Assembly: GCA_039180025.1 (NCBI GenBank)
Contig: JBCDDZ010000007.1
Location: 1 to 64,000, forward strand
Length of the DNA: 64,000 nt
DNA from: Algisphaera sp039180025
GTDB lineage: Bacteria; Planctomycetota; Phycisphaerae; Phycisphaerales; Phycisphaeraceae
Direction of reading: 5' to 3'
Part shown: positions 36,043-44,790 of the stretch, one piece after another
How positions within the stretch are numbered: the first letter of the stretch is position 1
Layout of the letters: every line of letters starts with the position of its first letter
The notes under the pieces: generated by a model
What the model saw: only the letters and a program-made list of their open reading frames with translations
What the model was told of the DNA's origin: nothing
The model's database searches: none
Made by a program: the position numbers and the translations under genes

Positions 36043-37263
36043 TCAGGGTTTAAGAAAGAGATAGAAGAGCCTGCCCTCGGCGGCCTGGGCGCCGCTGAGC
36101 TGCTGGGCCCGGGGGCCGATGCCGAAATAGAGGTCGGCCCGGCCGGGGGCGCGGATCGCGCCGCCGGTGTCCTGGTCGAGCATGAGCTGGCGGTAGGGCG
36201 AGCCGTCGGGAAGGGTCGTCGAGACGAGGACGACGCCGCCGCGGGGGAAGATTTTTTTGTCGGTGGCCAGCGAACGCTCGGGGGTGACGCGGAAGCCCAG
36301 CGAGCCGGCGGGCCAGTCGCCGCCGGGGTACTCCTTGAAGAACACGAAGCGCTCGTTCTGGCGGATCAGGTCGTTGAGCTCGGCGGGGTTTTCCTGAAAG
36401 TACCGGCGGATCGTGGGCATGGACACGGTGTCGGGGTCGAGCTTGTTCTGGGCGACCAGGAGGCGGCCGATACTGGTGTATTCGCGGCCGTTGGTGCCGG
36501 CGTAGCCGACGTGGAGGATCGAGCCGTCGCGGAGGGTGAGCCGCGCGCTGCCGTTGACTTCGATGGTGTAGGCGTCGAGCCGGGAGGGGAGGAAGACGAG
36601 TTCCATGCCCGAGAGGAGGTCGGCGGACTCGATCTGCATACGGGTGGGGTAGGGGACGGTCGTGCCGGCGGGGGAGCGTCGGCCCAGGACCACGCCGGTG
36701 GTGGGGTCGGTGACCAGGTCGGGCGGGCGTTTGTAAAGGGGAAACTGATAGGGGCCCGTACGGGTGCGGGAGGCGGAGAACTGGGGGCTGAAATACCCGG
36801 TGTAGAGGACGACGCCCGAGCCGTCATAGCCGACGGACTGGAAGACGTCGAAACGGGCCGCGAGCTGCTGGTTACGAATGGCGGGGTCCGGGGACGACTC
36901 GGCGATGTCGAGGATCGCTTCCACCGAGCGGCGGGCGCGGTCGTGGGTGACGCCCTCGAGTGGGAAGAACTGGGGGGTGGAGGGCAGGCGGAACCAGTCG
37001 GCGCTGCGGCCGAGCGCCTCGACAAAATCCGGGGCGGCGAGCTGATCGGCGGCTTCCTGGAGGATCAGGTCGCGGCGCGGGCCGGTCACCGGCGCCAAGG
37101 CGGCGGCCCCGGCGGGGAGGGCGCGGGCGTAGTCGGGGTTGTCGGGAGCGGTGCGGCAGCCCGGGGCGGTCAGGGCCAGCGCGGTGAGGGCGGCGAAACC
37201 CAGGGCCGCGAAGCGAGAAAATCGGGGCGGGACGGCGCGGGAGCGGGTGGGCTGTCTTATCAT
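36043..37263 (-). CDS. mltA: membrane-bound lytic murein transglycosylase A
   Basis: 406 residues. Lipoprotein lytic transglycosylase that cleaves glycan strands of peptidoglycan. A signal peptide ends in a lipobox LTAPGC (Cys36). The MltA domain shows FTGYFSPQF-like LYTGYFSPQFSAS, then a later 3D-type region ending LMLDQDTGGAIRAPGRADLYFGIG, which holds the catalytic Asp and is diagnostic. ATG 37263 is chosen since it starts the signal peptide; the frame stays open further upstream, over the start of the site-2 protease gene, but that stretch is His/Arg-rich and unlikely to be coding. The gene is divergent from the site-2 protease gene (39 bp). Confidence 0.92.
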   Translation of the reverse strand: MIRQPTRSRAVPPRFSRFAALGFAALTALALTAPGCRTAPDNPDYARALPAGAAALAPVTGPRRDLILQEAADQLAAPDFVEALGRSADWFRLPSTPQFFPLEGVTHDRARRSVEAILDIAESSPDPAIRNQQLAARFDVFQSVGYDGSGVVLYTGYFSPQFSASRTRTGPYQFPLYKRPPDLVTDPTTGVVLGRRSPAGTTVPYPTRMQIESADLLSGMELVFLPSRLDAYTIEVNGSARLTLRDGSILHVGYAGTNGREYTSIGRLLVAQNKLDPDTVSMPTIRRYFQENPAELNDLIRQNERFVFFKEYPGGDWPAGSLGFRVTPERSLATDKKIFPRGGVVLVSTTLPDGSPYRQLMLDQDTGGAIRAPGRADLYFGIGPRAQQLSGAQAAEGRLFYLFLKP

Positions 37264-37302
37264 GTCGTGGCCTTGGAGAACGGGGACGCGAGGTGATTGT
37301 CG

Positions 37303-37968
37303 ATGCAGTTGTTTATCTCGAGACTTTTTAGCGACAACCCCGCGGACCGATTCTACTTCTTTGCGGTGGTGGTGACCGTGGTGATCAGCATTGTGTTGCA
37401 CGAACTGGCGCACGGCTGGGCGGCGATGCGGCTGGGGGATCCGACGCCGCGGACTCAGGGGCGGATGACGGGGAACCCGCTGGTGCACATGGGCCCGTTT
37501 TCACTGGTGGCGTTGGCGCTGGTGGGGATCGCGTGGGGGCAGATGCCGATCGACCCGAGTCGGATGCGGGGGCGGTACGCCGGGGCGTGGGTCGCGGCGG
37601 CGGGCCCGGCGATGAACCTGCTGCTGGCGGTGGCGGCGTTGACGGGGCTGGCCGTCTTGGTACGGTTCGGGCCGACGGGCGCGGACGCCTCGGGGGGGAT
37701 CGCCGGGGTGCTGGACAACGCGACCCAACTGCTGTCGATCGCGGGGACGCTGAACCTGGTGCTGATGGGATTCAACCTGATGCCCGCCCCGCCGCTGGAC
37801 GGCTCGCGGATCCTGGCGGATTTCAGCCGGGGCTACGAGCAGTTTGCCTTTAACCCCGCCCAGCCGGGGGTGGGGCTGCTGCTGTTCTTCGGGGCGTTTT
37901 TGCTGGTCCAACCGATGTTCGAGTTCGCCACGCGGGTCGCGGCGTGGTACGTGGGGCTGCTGCTTTGA
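37303..37968 (+). CDS. site-2 protease family (M50) membrane metallopeptidase
   Basis: 221 residues with about five transmembrane helices. The zinc site is HELAHG in VISIVLHELAHGWAAM (about 30-45), and the third ligand is the Asp in NLMPAPPLDGSRIL (about 155-168). These features place it in the small, PDZ-less group of the site-2 protease family. ATG at 37303 is chosen because GAGGTG lies 7 nt upstream; an in-frame TTG at 37297 is possible. Substrates unknown. The protein could process membrane-bound regulators such as anti-sigma factors, as family members do; this is inference. Confidence 0.9.
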   Translation: MQLFISRLFSDNPADRFYFFAVVVTVVISIVLHELAHGWAAMRLGDPTPRTQGRMTGNPLVHMGPFSLVALALVGIAWGQMPIDPSRMRGRYAGAWVAAAGPAMNLLLAVAALTGLAVLVRFGPTGADASGGIAGVLDNATQLLSIAGTLNLVLMGFNLMPAPPLDGSRILADFSRGYEQFAFNPAQPGVGLLLFFGAFLLVQPMFEFATRVAAWYVGLLL

Positions 37969-38034
37969 GCGGGCGTTTGGCAAGAAATGAAAGCGGGCGG
38001 AGCAAACAAGAGAGAGTCGCGGGGGAGTCTGGGC

Positions 38035-38634
38035 TCAGCCGGCGTGGCGGTGGTGGTCGTTGATGAGGTCGTACGCTTCACGCAGGAGCATAAATTTGCG
38101 CTGGTTTTCGGGGCCAGGGGCGACATCGGGGTGGTACGTGCGGGCGAGCTTGCGGTAGGCTTCCTTGACGTCTTGGGGGCTGGCGTCCGTGGGGAGCCCC
38201 AGCCGTTCGTAGTACTCGGCGAGCACGATGTTGGCTTCGACCTGGGTCGGAGACTGCCCGACGGAGGCGGGGGTGTCCTGGGCGGGTTTCACGCCGTCGG
38301 GGGCGATGAAACCGAAGCGGGCGATCGTGGCGAGGGCGACGGATTGGCTAGGCTTGATGCCGTCGAAATGCAGTCCGACCTGGGCGCCACCCAGGAGCCC
38401 GCTGCGTCGCCGCCAGACGACCCGGGCGGAGAGTGTCATGGTGCCGTGGGGCGTCTTGAGTTTGAGGGGCAGAACCTGGCCGGTGCGGATCGCGCATCGG
38501 CCCTTGATCGCGACACGCATCCCCGAACCCGAGAGGTCGAGGACTTCGCCCAGGCCGCACTGGATCGCATCGGTGGCGTGCCGGGGCATACGCCGCCGGG
38601 GATCGTCGTGGGGCTGGGTGGCCGAGACTTTCAT
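38035..38634 (-). CDS. PilZ-J domain fusion protein
   Basis: 199 residues. The N-terminal PilZ-type domain spans about 10-110, with RRRMPRH (13-19) and the DLSGSGMRV loop (33-41, DxSxxG). A linker of some 25 residues follows, then a DnaJ J domain at about 140-195 (YYERLGLPTDASPQDVKEAYRKLART) with the HPD motif at 168-170. J domains stimulate Hsp70 ATPase, so the protein may recruit DnaK in response to c-di-GMP (inference). The G/F and zinc regions of DnaJ are absent. It is flanked by the site-2 protease and the ahcY terminator. The combination is unusual; see findings. Confidence 0.85.
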   Translation of the reverse strand: MKVSATQPHDDPRRRMPRHATDAIQCGLGEVLDLSGSGMRVAIKGRCAIRTGQVLPLKLKTPHGTMTLSARVVWRRRSGLLGGAQVGLHFDGIKPSQSVALATIARFGFIAPDGVKPAQDTPASVGQSPTQVEANIVLAEYYERLGLPTDASPQDVKEAYRKLARTYHPDVAPGPENQRKFMLLREAYDLINDHHRHAG

Positions 38635-38732
38635 TGATGTTCTATCGACGCGGGGAAAACCCGACTTAAATCGGAGCCTGTGGCGCCGCGGACAGACCCC
38701 CGAACGCGGATGAAGCGTTCAAGTTAACACGT

Positions 38733-38763
38733 AAAAAAGCCCACGGCGGGAGGGCCGTGGGCT
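38733..38763 (-). terminator. rho-independent terminator of ahcY
   Basis: On the minus strand the 10-bp stem AGCCCACGGC/GCCGTGGGCT (arms 38754-38763 and 38738-38747) with a 6-nt loop is followed by six T. It lies 40 bp after the ahcY stop. The same stem reappears at 45610-45634. Confidence 0.9.
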
Positions 38764-38802
38764 GAAAGAGTAGGTCGGGGTGGCAAGGGAGCTCGCCAGG
38801 CC

Positions 38803-40314
38803 TTAGTAGCGGTAGTGGGTGGGCTTGTAAGGGCCTTCGACGGGGACGCCGATGTAGTCGGCCTGTTCCTGAGAAAGCTCGGTGAGCTTGACCCCGAGCT
38901 TGTCGAGGTGGAGGCGGGCGACCTTCTCGTCAAGGATTTTCGGAAGGACGTAGACCTTGCCGTTTTCGTAGACCTCGCCGGAGAGGGTGGGCTTGCCGTC
39001 GGCGTTGAGGGCCAGGTCGATCTGGGCGATCGTCTGGTTGGTAAAGGAAGCGGACATCACGAACGACGGGTGGCCGGTGGCGCAGCCGAGGTTCAGTAGC
39101 CGGCCTTCGGCGAGGATCAGGACGGAGTGGCCGTCCTCAAAGGTGTACTCGTCGTATTGGGGCTTAATGTTGGTGCGGGTGGTGACGGCTTCGAGTTCGG
39201 CCATCTCGACCTCGTTGTCGAAATGCCCGATGTTGCCGACGATGGCTTTGTCTTTCATCTTCGCCATGTGGTCGACGGTGATGATGTTGAAGTTGCCGGT
39301 GGTGGTGATGAACAGGTCGGCCTCGGGGAGCGCGTCCTCGAGCGTGGTGACCTCGTAGCCTTCCATCGCGGCCTGGAGGGCGCAGATCGGATCGATCTCG
39401 GTGACGATCACGCGGGCGCCTTGGCCTTTGAGCGACTGGCAGCAGCCCTTGCCGACATCGCCGTAGCCGCAGACCACCGCAACTTTGCCAGAGATCATGA
39501 CGTCGGAGGCGCGGAAGATGCCGTCGATCAACGAGTGGCGGCAGCCGTAGAGGTTGTCGAACTTGCTCTTGGTGCAGGAGTCGTTGACGTTGATGGCGGG
39601 GAACAGGAGCTTGCCGTCGCGCATCATCTCGTAGAGGCGGTGGACGCCGGTGGTGGTTTCTTCGGACACGCCACGACAAGCAGCGGCGACTTTCTGCCAG
39701 CGCTCGGGGTTGGCTTCGAGGCAGCGGGCGAGGGTGCTGAGAACTTCTTTGAACTCGGCGTTGTCGGTGGTGTCACGGCCGGGGACTTCGCCGGCCTTCT
39801 CGAACTCGACGCCTTTATGGATAAGCATCGTGGCGTCGCCGCCGTCGTCGACGATCAGCTCGGGGCCGAGGTTCCCGCCGTCGCCGAAGTCCAGGGCCCG
39901 CTCGGTGCACCACCAGTACTCGGCCAGGGTCTCGCCCTTCCAGGCGAAGACGGGCACGCCCTTGGGCTTGTCGGGCGTGCCGGACGGGCCGACAACGACC
40001 GCGGCCGCGGCGTGGTCCTGGGTGCTGAAGATATTGCAGGACACCCAGCGGACCTCGGCCCCGAGCTCGACGAGGGTCTCGATCAAGACCGCGGTCTGGA
40101 TGGTCATGTGGAGGCTGCCCATGATGCGCTTGCCCTTAAGCGGCTGGGCGTCGCGGTATTCGGTGCGGCAGGCCATGAGCCCGGGCATTTCTTCTTCGGC
40201 CAGGCGGATTTCTTTGCGGCCGAAATCGACGATCGCCTGCGAAAGGTCGGCGACTTTGAAGTCCAGGCCGTTGAGGGTTTCGACAGAAGGAAGCGGCGTG
40301 GCGAGGGCGGTCAT
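38803..40314 (-). CDS. ahcY: adenosylhomocysteinase
   Basis: 503 residues. Reversibly splits S-adenosylhomocysteine into adenosine and homocysteine, clearing the product inhibitor of methyltransferases. Conserved blocks are GSLHMTIQTAVLIETL, SCNIFSTQDHAAAA, WKGETLAEYWWCTE, NDSCTKSKFDN, the NAD-binding GYGDVGKGCCQSL, TTTGNFNIITVDHM and the C-terminal DKLGVKLTELSQEQADYIGVPVEGPYKPTHYRY-type tail with Lys and Tyr for NAD. The start at ATG 40314 has GGAG about 6 nt upstream; a second in-frame ATG at 40326 is less likely. Preceded on the same strand by the ArsR-methyltransferase gene (91 bp), and ended by a strong terminator. Confidence 0.97.
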   Translation of the reverse strand: MTALATPLPSVETLNGLDFKVADLSQAIVDFGRKEIRLAEEEMPGLMACRTEYRDAQPLKGKRIMGSLHMTIQTAVLIETLVELGAEVRWVSCNIFSTQDHAAAAVVVGPSGTPDKPKGVPVFAWKGETLAEYWWCTERALDFGDGGNLGPELIVDDGGDATMLIHKGVEFEKAGEVPGRDTTDNAEFKEVLSTLARCLEANPERWQKVAAACRGVSEETTTGVHRLYEMMRDGKLLFPAINVNDSCTKSKFDNLYGCRHSLIDGIFRASDVMISGKVAVVCGYGDVGKGCCQSLKGQGARVIVTEIDPICALQAAMEGYEVTTLEDALPEADLFITTTGNFNIITVDHMAKMKDKAIVGNIGHFDNEVEMAELEAVTTRTNIKPQYDEYTFEDGHSVLILAEGRLLNLGCATGHPSFVMSASFTNQTIAQIDLALNADGKPTLSGEVYENGKVYVLPKILDEKVARLHLDKLGVKLTELSQEQADYIGVPVEGPYKPTHYRY

Positions 40315-40405
40315 GGGGAGCTCCAAAGGATGGGTCAGGGATCAAAAAAAATCGGTAGCGAGAAAACAGCTTGGCCCGCGAGACGCACGCGGACGTTTGT
40401 GAGGT

Positions 40406-41356
40406 TTAACGGACGGCGGTGGCCAAGAGCAGGGCCGGGCCTTTGGCATCGGGAGCCGGGGGTAAGGGGCGAGATCGAGGTTGCTTGAGGCCGTGGTCGG
40501 TCAGCAAGGTATTGAGGGCGTCGGGCGTGAAGCCCAGAGATCGTTGCCCCAGCGAGCGGCGGAAGTCGTCGCGGTCGTGGCGCATGAGGTCGACGATCGC
40601 GGCACGCCCGCCGGGCTTGAGGACGCGGGCCATCTCGGCGATGACGGCGGCGGGGTCTTCGACATAGGTCAGCACCAAAACACAGAGCGCGGCGTCGCAG
40701 GACGCATCGGGCAGTGGCACGTCCGTGAGCTCGCCGTGCTTGAGTTCGACGTTGTCCAGGCTTTCGGTGTGGGCGGCGGCGGCGGCGAGCATGGCCGGGC
40801 TGTTGTCGATCCCGATAACTTGATGGACGTGGGGGGCGAGGTCGGCGACCAGGCTGCCGGTGCCGCACCCGAAGTCGACGACCGTCCAATCCGCGGGCAG
40901 GAGTGCGAGCAGCGCGTCGGTGCCGAAACGTTGGCCGTAGAGTTCCTGGCGGGTGCGGTCCCAGCCGGCGGCGGCGGAGTCGAAAAACGCGCGAGAGTCG
41001 CCGGCCCGCTCCGCCAGACGGGCGGCGAGACGGACCTCATCCTGGGCGAGCGTGGGCCACTGGCCGATGCGGTCCCGGGTCAGGACCCAAAGGTCGCGCT
41101 GGGCCGGGTCGAGCTCGTCCAGCACCATGCGGTAGAAATGGGTGGTGGCTTGCCGGCGGCTGATCAGCCAGCTTTCGTCGGCGAGGACTTTGAGGTGCCG
41201 GCTCACCGTAGACTGCGGCAGTTGCACCACGGTGCACAGGTCCGAGACCCCCAGTTCCTGCCGGTCGAGCAGCCGCAGCAGACGCACACGGGTCGCGTCG
41301 GCCAGGGTGGCGAGCCAGCGGAGCATGGCATCGGGTTGAGAATCGGTTCGCGTCAT
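40406..41356 (-). CDS. ArsR-family regulator fused to a SAM-dependent methyltransferase
   Basis: 316 residues. Residues 1-100 form a winged-helix ArsR domain (LADATRVRLLRLLDRQELGVSDLC, then the recognition helix LPQSTVSRHLKVLAD). Residues about 130-300 form a class I methyltransferase with motif I VVDFGCGTGSLV, followed by IGIDNSPAM and the LKPGGR block. Fusions of this kind are found next to methionine/SAM-cycle genes and are thought to sense SAM or SAH. The location directly upstream of ahcY on the same strand supports that role (inference). A dyad at 41413-41432 upstream may be its operator. Confidence 0.85.
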   Translation of the reverse strand: MTRTDSQPDAMLRWLATLADATRVRLLRLLDRQELGVSDLCTVVQLPQSTVSRHLKVLADESWLISRRQATTHFYRMVLDELDPAQRDLWVLTRDRIGQWPTLAQDEVRLAARLAERAGDSRAFFDSAAAGWDRTRQELYGQRFGTDALLALLPADWTVVDFGCGTGSLVADLAPHVHQVIGIDNSPAMLAAAAAHTESLDNVELKHGELTDVPLPDASCDAALCVLVLTYVEDPAAVIAEMARVLKPGGRAAIVDLMRHDRDDFRRSLGQRSLGFTPDALNTLLTDHGLKQPRSRPLPPAPDAKGPALLLATAVR

Positions 41357-41412
41357 GGGAGAGCCCGCGTAGCGGCGGTTATACCTAATCGGTCAACAGC
41401 TTCGATTGCTCC

Positions 41413-41432
41413 ATCAGTCTATCCGGATTGAT
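41413..41432. promoter_or_regulatory. candidate ArsR operator upstream of the regulator-ahcY genes
   Basis: A 20-bp imperfect dyad, ATCAGTCTATCCGGATTGAT, has 14 of 20 positions consistent with two-fold symmetry (ATCA...TGAT ends). It sits 57 bp upstream of the regulator start in an AT-richer gap also upstream of the oppositely oriented lipoprotein gene. It is a plausible autoregulatory site; no binding data exist. Confidence 0.35.
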
Positions 41433-41537
41433 GATTTTATCTAGTCGGATCCGTTAATTTTTTGAACACGCGGGTAGAATATGGCGGTGCCGGTAAAGTA
41501 GACGGGCGAGGATATAGGGCCGGAGAATCAAAGTTTT

Positions 41538-42416
41538 ATGCGTTTATTTGGCTGTACTTTCCGAATCTACCGCGGATCGCGGACCAGTGGCGGTCGGGCT
41601 TCACGTGCAAGCGGTTTGTGGGCGGGCTGGGCAGCAACGTGTGTCGCGGTGCTGCTCGGCGGCTGTATCGAGACGCGGATCATTCGGCCCGAGAGCGACT
41701 GGCCGCGGCTGCGTGATTTCGCCGACGCCCCGCGGGACCCGGACCGGCCGCAGGCCGGGCGACGCGGCCAGGCCTGGGCGATCGAGCTCAAACGATTCGA
41801 GGGCCGCGAACGGCTGGCCGAGGCGTACAAGTTCGCCGACCTGGTCCGGCGGGAAGGCCAGATCGGAGACGTCTGGTTCCTGAACCGTGGCTCGGACACC
41901 GTGGTGTTTGCCGGCCGCTACCACCGAGCCAATGACCCCGACGCCCAAGAGCGGCTGGCCGAGATCAAGCGGGCCAAGGTCGAAGGCAAGCGGCCGTTTC
42001 GGAAGGCCAAAATCGTCGAGGTGGACCGACGCGGTGGCCAGCGGGGCGAGTACGACCTCGCGCAGTTTTCGGGCTATCGCACGCTGGTGGTCGCGGCGTT
42101 CGACCGGGAATTCGGCTCAGACTTCCGCGCCGCGGCCGAGCGCTACGCGGCCGAACTGCGCACGCAGCACGCCGACCACGAGATCGGGTTTGAGGTGTAC
42201 TACTACCACGGCCCGAACCAATCGCTGGTGTCGGCCGGCCTGTTCACGCAGGCCGACTTCGTCTCGGTCAACGGCGTCGACCGCTACGGGCCGGCGATCC
42301 GTGAGCTCCAGCTCGTGTTCGCGCATTCGCTGCGTAACGGCGAGAAAGTCCCCGTCCCGACCCCTCCCGATGCCGAAAGCGTCTTCGAGCCGACCGTGAT
42401 CGTCCGCGTGCCGTGA
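41538..42416 (+). CDS. lipoprotein with SPOR-like domains, unknown function
   Basis: 292 residues. A long basic n-region leads to a hydrophobic stretch and a clear lipobox VLLGGC (Cys43). The mature part holds two stretches patterned like SPOR-type folds: QAWAIELKRFEGRERLAEAYKFADLVR and, later, YRTLVVAAFDREFGSDFRAAAERYAAEL. These alternate strand-helix segments resemble those of the membrane protein at 31887-32765. No catalytic motif is seen. The start ATG at 41538 has a long charged n-region, so a downstream start is possible, but the lipobox is common to any choice. A cell-envelope role is inferred. Confidence 0.65.
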   Translation: MRLFGCTFRIYRGSRTSGGRASRASGLWAGWAATCVAVLLGGCIETRIIRPESDWPRLRDFADAPRDPDRPQAGRRGQAWAIELKRFEGRERLAEAYKFADLVRREGQIGDVWFLNRGSDTVVFAGRYHRANDPDAQERLAEIKRAKVEGKRPFRKAKIVEVDRRGGQRGEYDLAQFSGYRTLVVAAFDREFGSDFRAAAERYAAELRTQHADHEIGFEVYYYHGPNQSLVSAGLFTQADFVSVNGVDRYGPAIRELQLVFAHSLRNGEKVPVPTPPDAESVFEPTVIVRVP

Positions 42417-42430
42417 TCGATCCGGGCGGC

Positions 42431-43891
42431 CTAACCCCGCCCGCTTGGGGGACGGGTCATGTGGCCGCGCCGCTCGGCACCGATCTGCCGCGCGACCGCC
42501 CATGCCCCCCAGCCGACCGCGGCGTACACCGGCACCCAGACCGCCCAGGTCACGGCCAGCCCCGGCTGGTACCGGCCGTCAAACGCCCCGCCGTTGATGT
42601 AATGGACCCACGCGATGTAGGACCAGGGCATCGTCAGCGCCGCGACCCACACCGCCGGACTCACCACCGATTTGCCCGAAGCCCACGCCACCGGCAGCAG
42701 CGCGGTGGCCCAAAGCAGGTACCACGGATGGGCCGTGCTCGACAGGCACACCATGGCGAAGAGGTAGGTCATCGCGGCCCGCCAGGGCACGCGGTGCGCG
42801 AACGTTGCCGCGGTGAGCACGGCCAGCAGCAGCCCCCCCGCCACCTGGTCGGCCCGGAGTTTGGCCCCTTCAACCCCCAGCGGCTCACGCCAGGCCGACT
42901 CCAGCAGCGCGTGGATCGAACCGTTGAACCGCCAGCGTCCGACAAACTCGCGTGACGTTTCGAGCATCCCCGTCAGGCCGCCGTCCATCAGCGCCAGCGG
43001 CAAAAACAAAAGCCCGAGCGTACCTACGCAGCCCGCCGCGGCCGCCGCCGTGCGTAAAAGTCCCCGACGCCAACCCGCCTCGCGTACTAGATGCCAGCCC
43101 AGCGGCAGCGCGAGCGGCAGGACGATAGGTTTGACCCCCGCCGCGAGGCCAAGGCATACCCCGGCTGCCACCGCCGCCGCCCACACGCTGCGACTCGAGC
43201 CCTCGGCCCGCGCCGCGCCGGGCGCGATCAGCAGACACCCCACCATCGCCGCGATCCCGATCCCGTCCTGGTGCCCGCTCCAGGCGACTTCCGTGACCAC
43301 CAACGGGCTCCACGCGTAAAGCACCGCCCACCACGCCGATCGCCCCAGCCCGCGTAGTTTCCGCAGCAGCATGAGAACGATCGCCAAGTCGAACAGCGAA
43401 AACACGGCGCGGTACACCCGCTGCGCCGCATCGGCGGTCCATCGGCCGCCGGTGACCACGTCGGTGATGAGCGTGGCCCCGGCGAAGACGTACTGGCTGG
43501 CCGGCTGGTAGATCGTCACCAGCGTCGGGTTGTTGATCCAGCCCAGCCACCGCTCGCCCGCCGGGTCGTACCGCGCGGCGAGGGCCACACTCTCGGGCCC
43601 CTGTCCGGTGTCGAGGGCCTGGATCACTTCCGCGGGCGAGACGGCGTACGGGTTACCGCCGTCCACTAGGGTCCGGCCGTCGAAAACGTACCGCCAGATA
43701 TCATCGCTTAGGGCCGGCGGCATCGCGGCGACGTAGCCCAGCCGTACCAGCGCCGCCACGCCGAGGATCACCCAGGGTGCGGGTTTCTGCGGCAGCTTCC
43801 ACCGCCGGACCACGACCACCGACAGGCCCAGCCACACCAGGGCCGAGCCGATCCACACCGTCCACAAAAGCAGCGTGTCCGGGAAAATCAA
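42431..43891 (-). CDS. multipass GT87/DUF2029-like glycosyltransferase
   Basis: 486 residues with about ten hydrophobic segments. The first periplasmic loop holds LSDDIWRYVFDGRTLVDGGNPYAVSP, the acidic-Arg-Tyr motif of the GT-C family (GT87/DUF2029), which uses lipid-linked sugar donors. Late segments CLSSTAHPWYLLWATALLP match the same family. The protein probably glycosylates a lipid-linked or extracytoplasmic acceptor. Its start codon overlaps the lipB stop by 4 bp. Donor and acceptor unknown. Confidence 0.8.
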   Translation of the reverse strand: MIFPDTLLLWTVWIGSALVWLGLSVVVVRRWKLPQKPAPWVILGVAALVRLGYVAAMPPALSDDIWRYVFDGRTLVDGGNPYAVSPAEVIQALDTGQGPESVALAARYDPAGERWLGWINNPTLVTIYQPASQYVFAGATLITDVVTGGRWTADAAQRVYRAVFSLFDLAIVLMLLRKLRGLGRSAWWAVLYAWSPLVVTEVAWSGHQDGIGIAAMVGCLLIAPGAARAEGSSRSVWAAAVAAGVCLGLAAGVKPIVLPLALPLGWHLVREAGWRRGLLRTAAAAAGCVGTLGLLFLPLALMDGGLTGMLETSREFVGRWRFNGSIHALLESAWREPLGVEGAKLRADQVAGGLLLAVLTAATFAHRVPWRAAMTYLFAMVCLSSTAHPWYLLWATALLPVAWASGKSVVSPAVWVAALTMPWSYIAWVHYINGGAFDGRYQPGLAVTWAVWVPVYAAVGWGAWAVARQIGAERRGHMTRPPSGRG

Positions 43892-44700
43892 GGCTTTGTT
43901 TCGCTCCCGTTACCCGACACGCTGCCCGCCTCTGGCCGGTCACCCGTCGTACGACGCCCGACGGGAGCCGTAGCCGAACACGACCGCTCGGCCTGATTCC
44001 GCGCCCCCGGGTCCGGGCCGGCTCGGTCCAACGCCAGAGCAAGCTCCGCGATCAATCGCTGCTTGATCTGAGCCATGGTGGGGCAGGAAGGCCCGAGCAG
44101 ATCCGCCAGACTGGTCACCGGTCGGCCGCCGAGCCCGCAAGGGTCGATCGTCTCGAAAGCCGTCAAGTCGGTCGTTACGTTTAGCGCCAGCCCGTGCATC
44201 GTTGTGTGTTTGCGCACCCGTACGCCCATGGCACAAAGTTTCGCGCTACCCAAGCTCTGGCCACTCGGCGAGGAGCCCCCCGCTGCCGCCTCGACCCACA
44301 CCCCGGTGGCCCCCTTTTCGGTCCGCCCGGCCACGCCCCACCCTGCCACGGTGGTGATGACGGCCTGCTCCAAGAGCCGCATGTAGGATCCAAGATTCAG
44401 GCCGTGGTCGGTCAGGCGGAGGATGGGGTAGACCACCAACTGGCCCGGGCCGTGGTAGGTGATGTCGCCGCCGCGGTCGGTTTCTTGCACGTCGATCCCC
44501 CGCCTGACCAGCTCGGCAGGCGAGGCGAGGAGGTTTTCCCGCACCGTTTTCCGTCGGCTGAGGGTCACGACCGGCTCGTGCTCCACGAGCATCACCGCCG
44601 GCTTCGCTTCGCCCCGGCTCACCGCGAGGTTCCTCTCCCGCTGCCGCTCGAGCGCCGGGGCGTAGGCCATCGTTCCCAGATCTATCACGTCCCAATCCAT
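43888..44700 (-). CDS. lipB: octanoyl (lipoyl) transferase LipB
   Basis: 270 residues. Transfers octanoyl from ACP to lipoyl domains of 2-oxoacid dehydrogenases. Motifs GGDITYHGPGQLV, SAKLCAMGVRVRKHTTMHGLALNV (with the catalytic Lys) and FETIDPCGLGGRPVTS (with the catalytic Cys) identify the family. The C-terminal 40 residues are Gly/Arg/Ser-rich and extra. ATG at 44700 is used because it starts the DWDVIDLG N-terminus; a farther ATG at 44745 gives an Arg-rich leader. It is divergent from lpxA and coupled to the glycosyltransferase gene. Confidence 0.93.
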   Translation of the reverse strand: MDWDVIDLGTMAYAPALERQRERNLAVSRGEAKPAVMLVEHEPVVTLSRRKTVRENLLASPAELVRRGIDVQETDRGGDITYHGPGQLVVYPILRLTDHGLNLGSYMRLLEQAVITTVAGWGVAGRTEKGATGVWVEAAAGGSSPSGQSLGSAKLCAMGVRVRKHTTMHGLALNVTTDLTAFETIDPCGLGGRPVTSLADLLGPSCPTMAQIKQRLIAELALALDRAGPDPGARNQAERSCSATAPVGRRTTGDRPEAGSVSGNGSETKP

Positions 44701-44790
44701 AGCGATCCGCCGAGTTTGCCGCGTCCGACCAAGAGGCCTCCCCACGAGCCGCTATCATACTCCGCCGCATCCGCCCCGAGGAAAGCCGTC

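Noticed and set aside
41357..41537. SAH riboswitch in front of the ArsR-methyltransferase/ahcY genes
   Set aside because: I could not find the conserved SAH-riboswitch core in either ahcY-proximal gap (40315-40405 or 41357-41460); a protein regulator is present instead.
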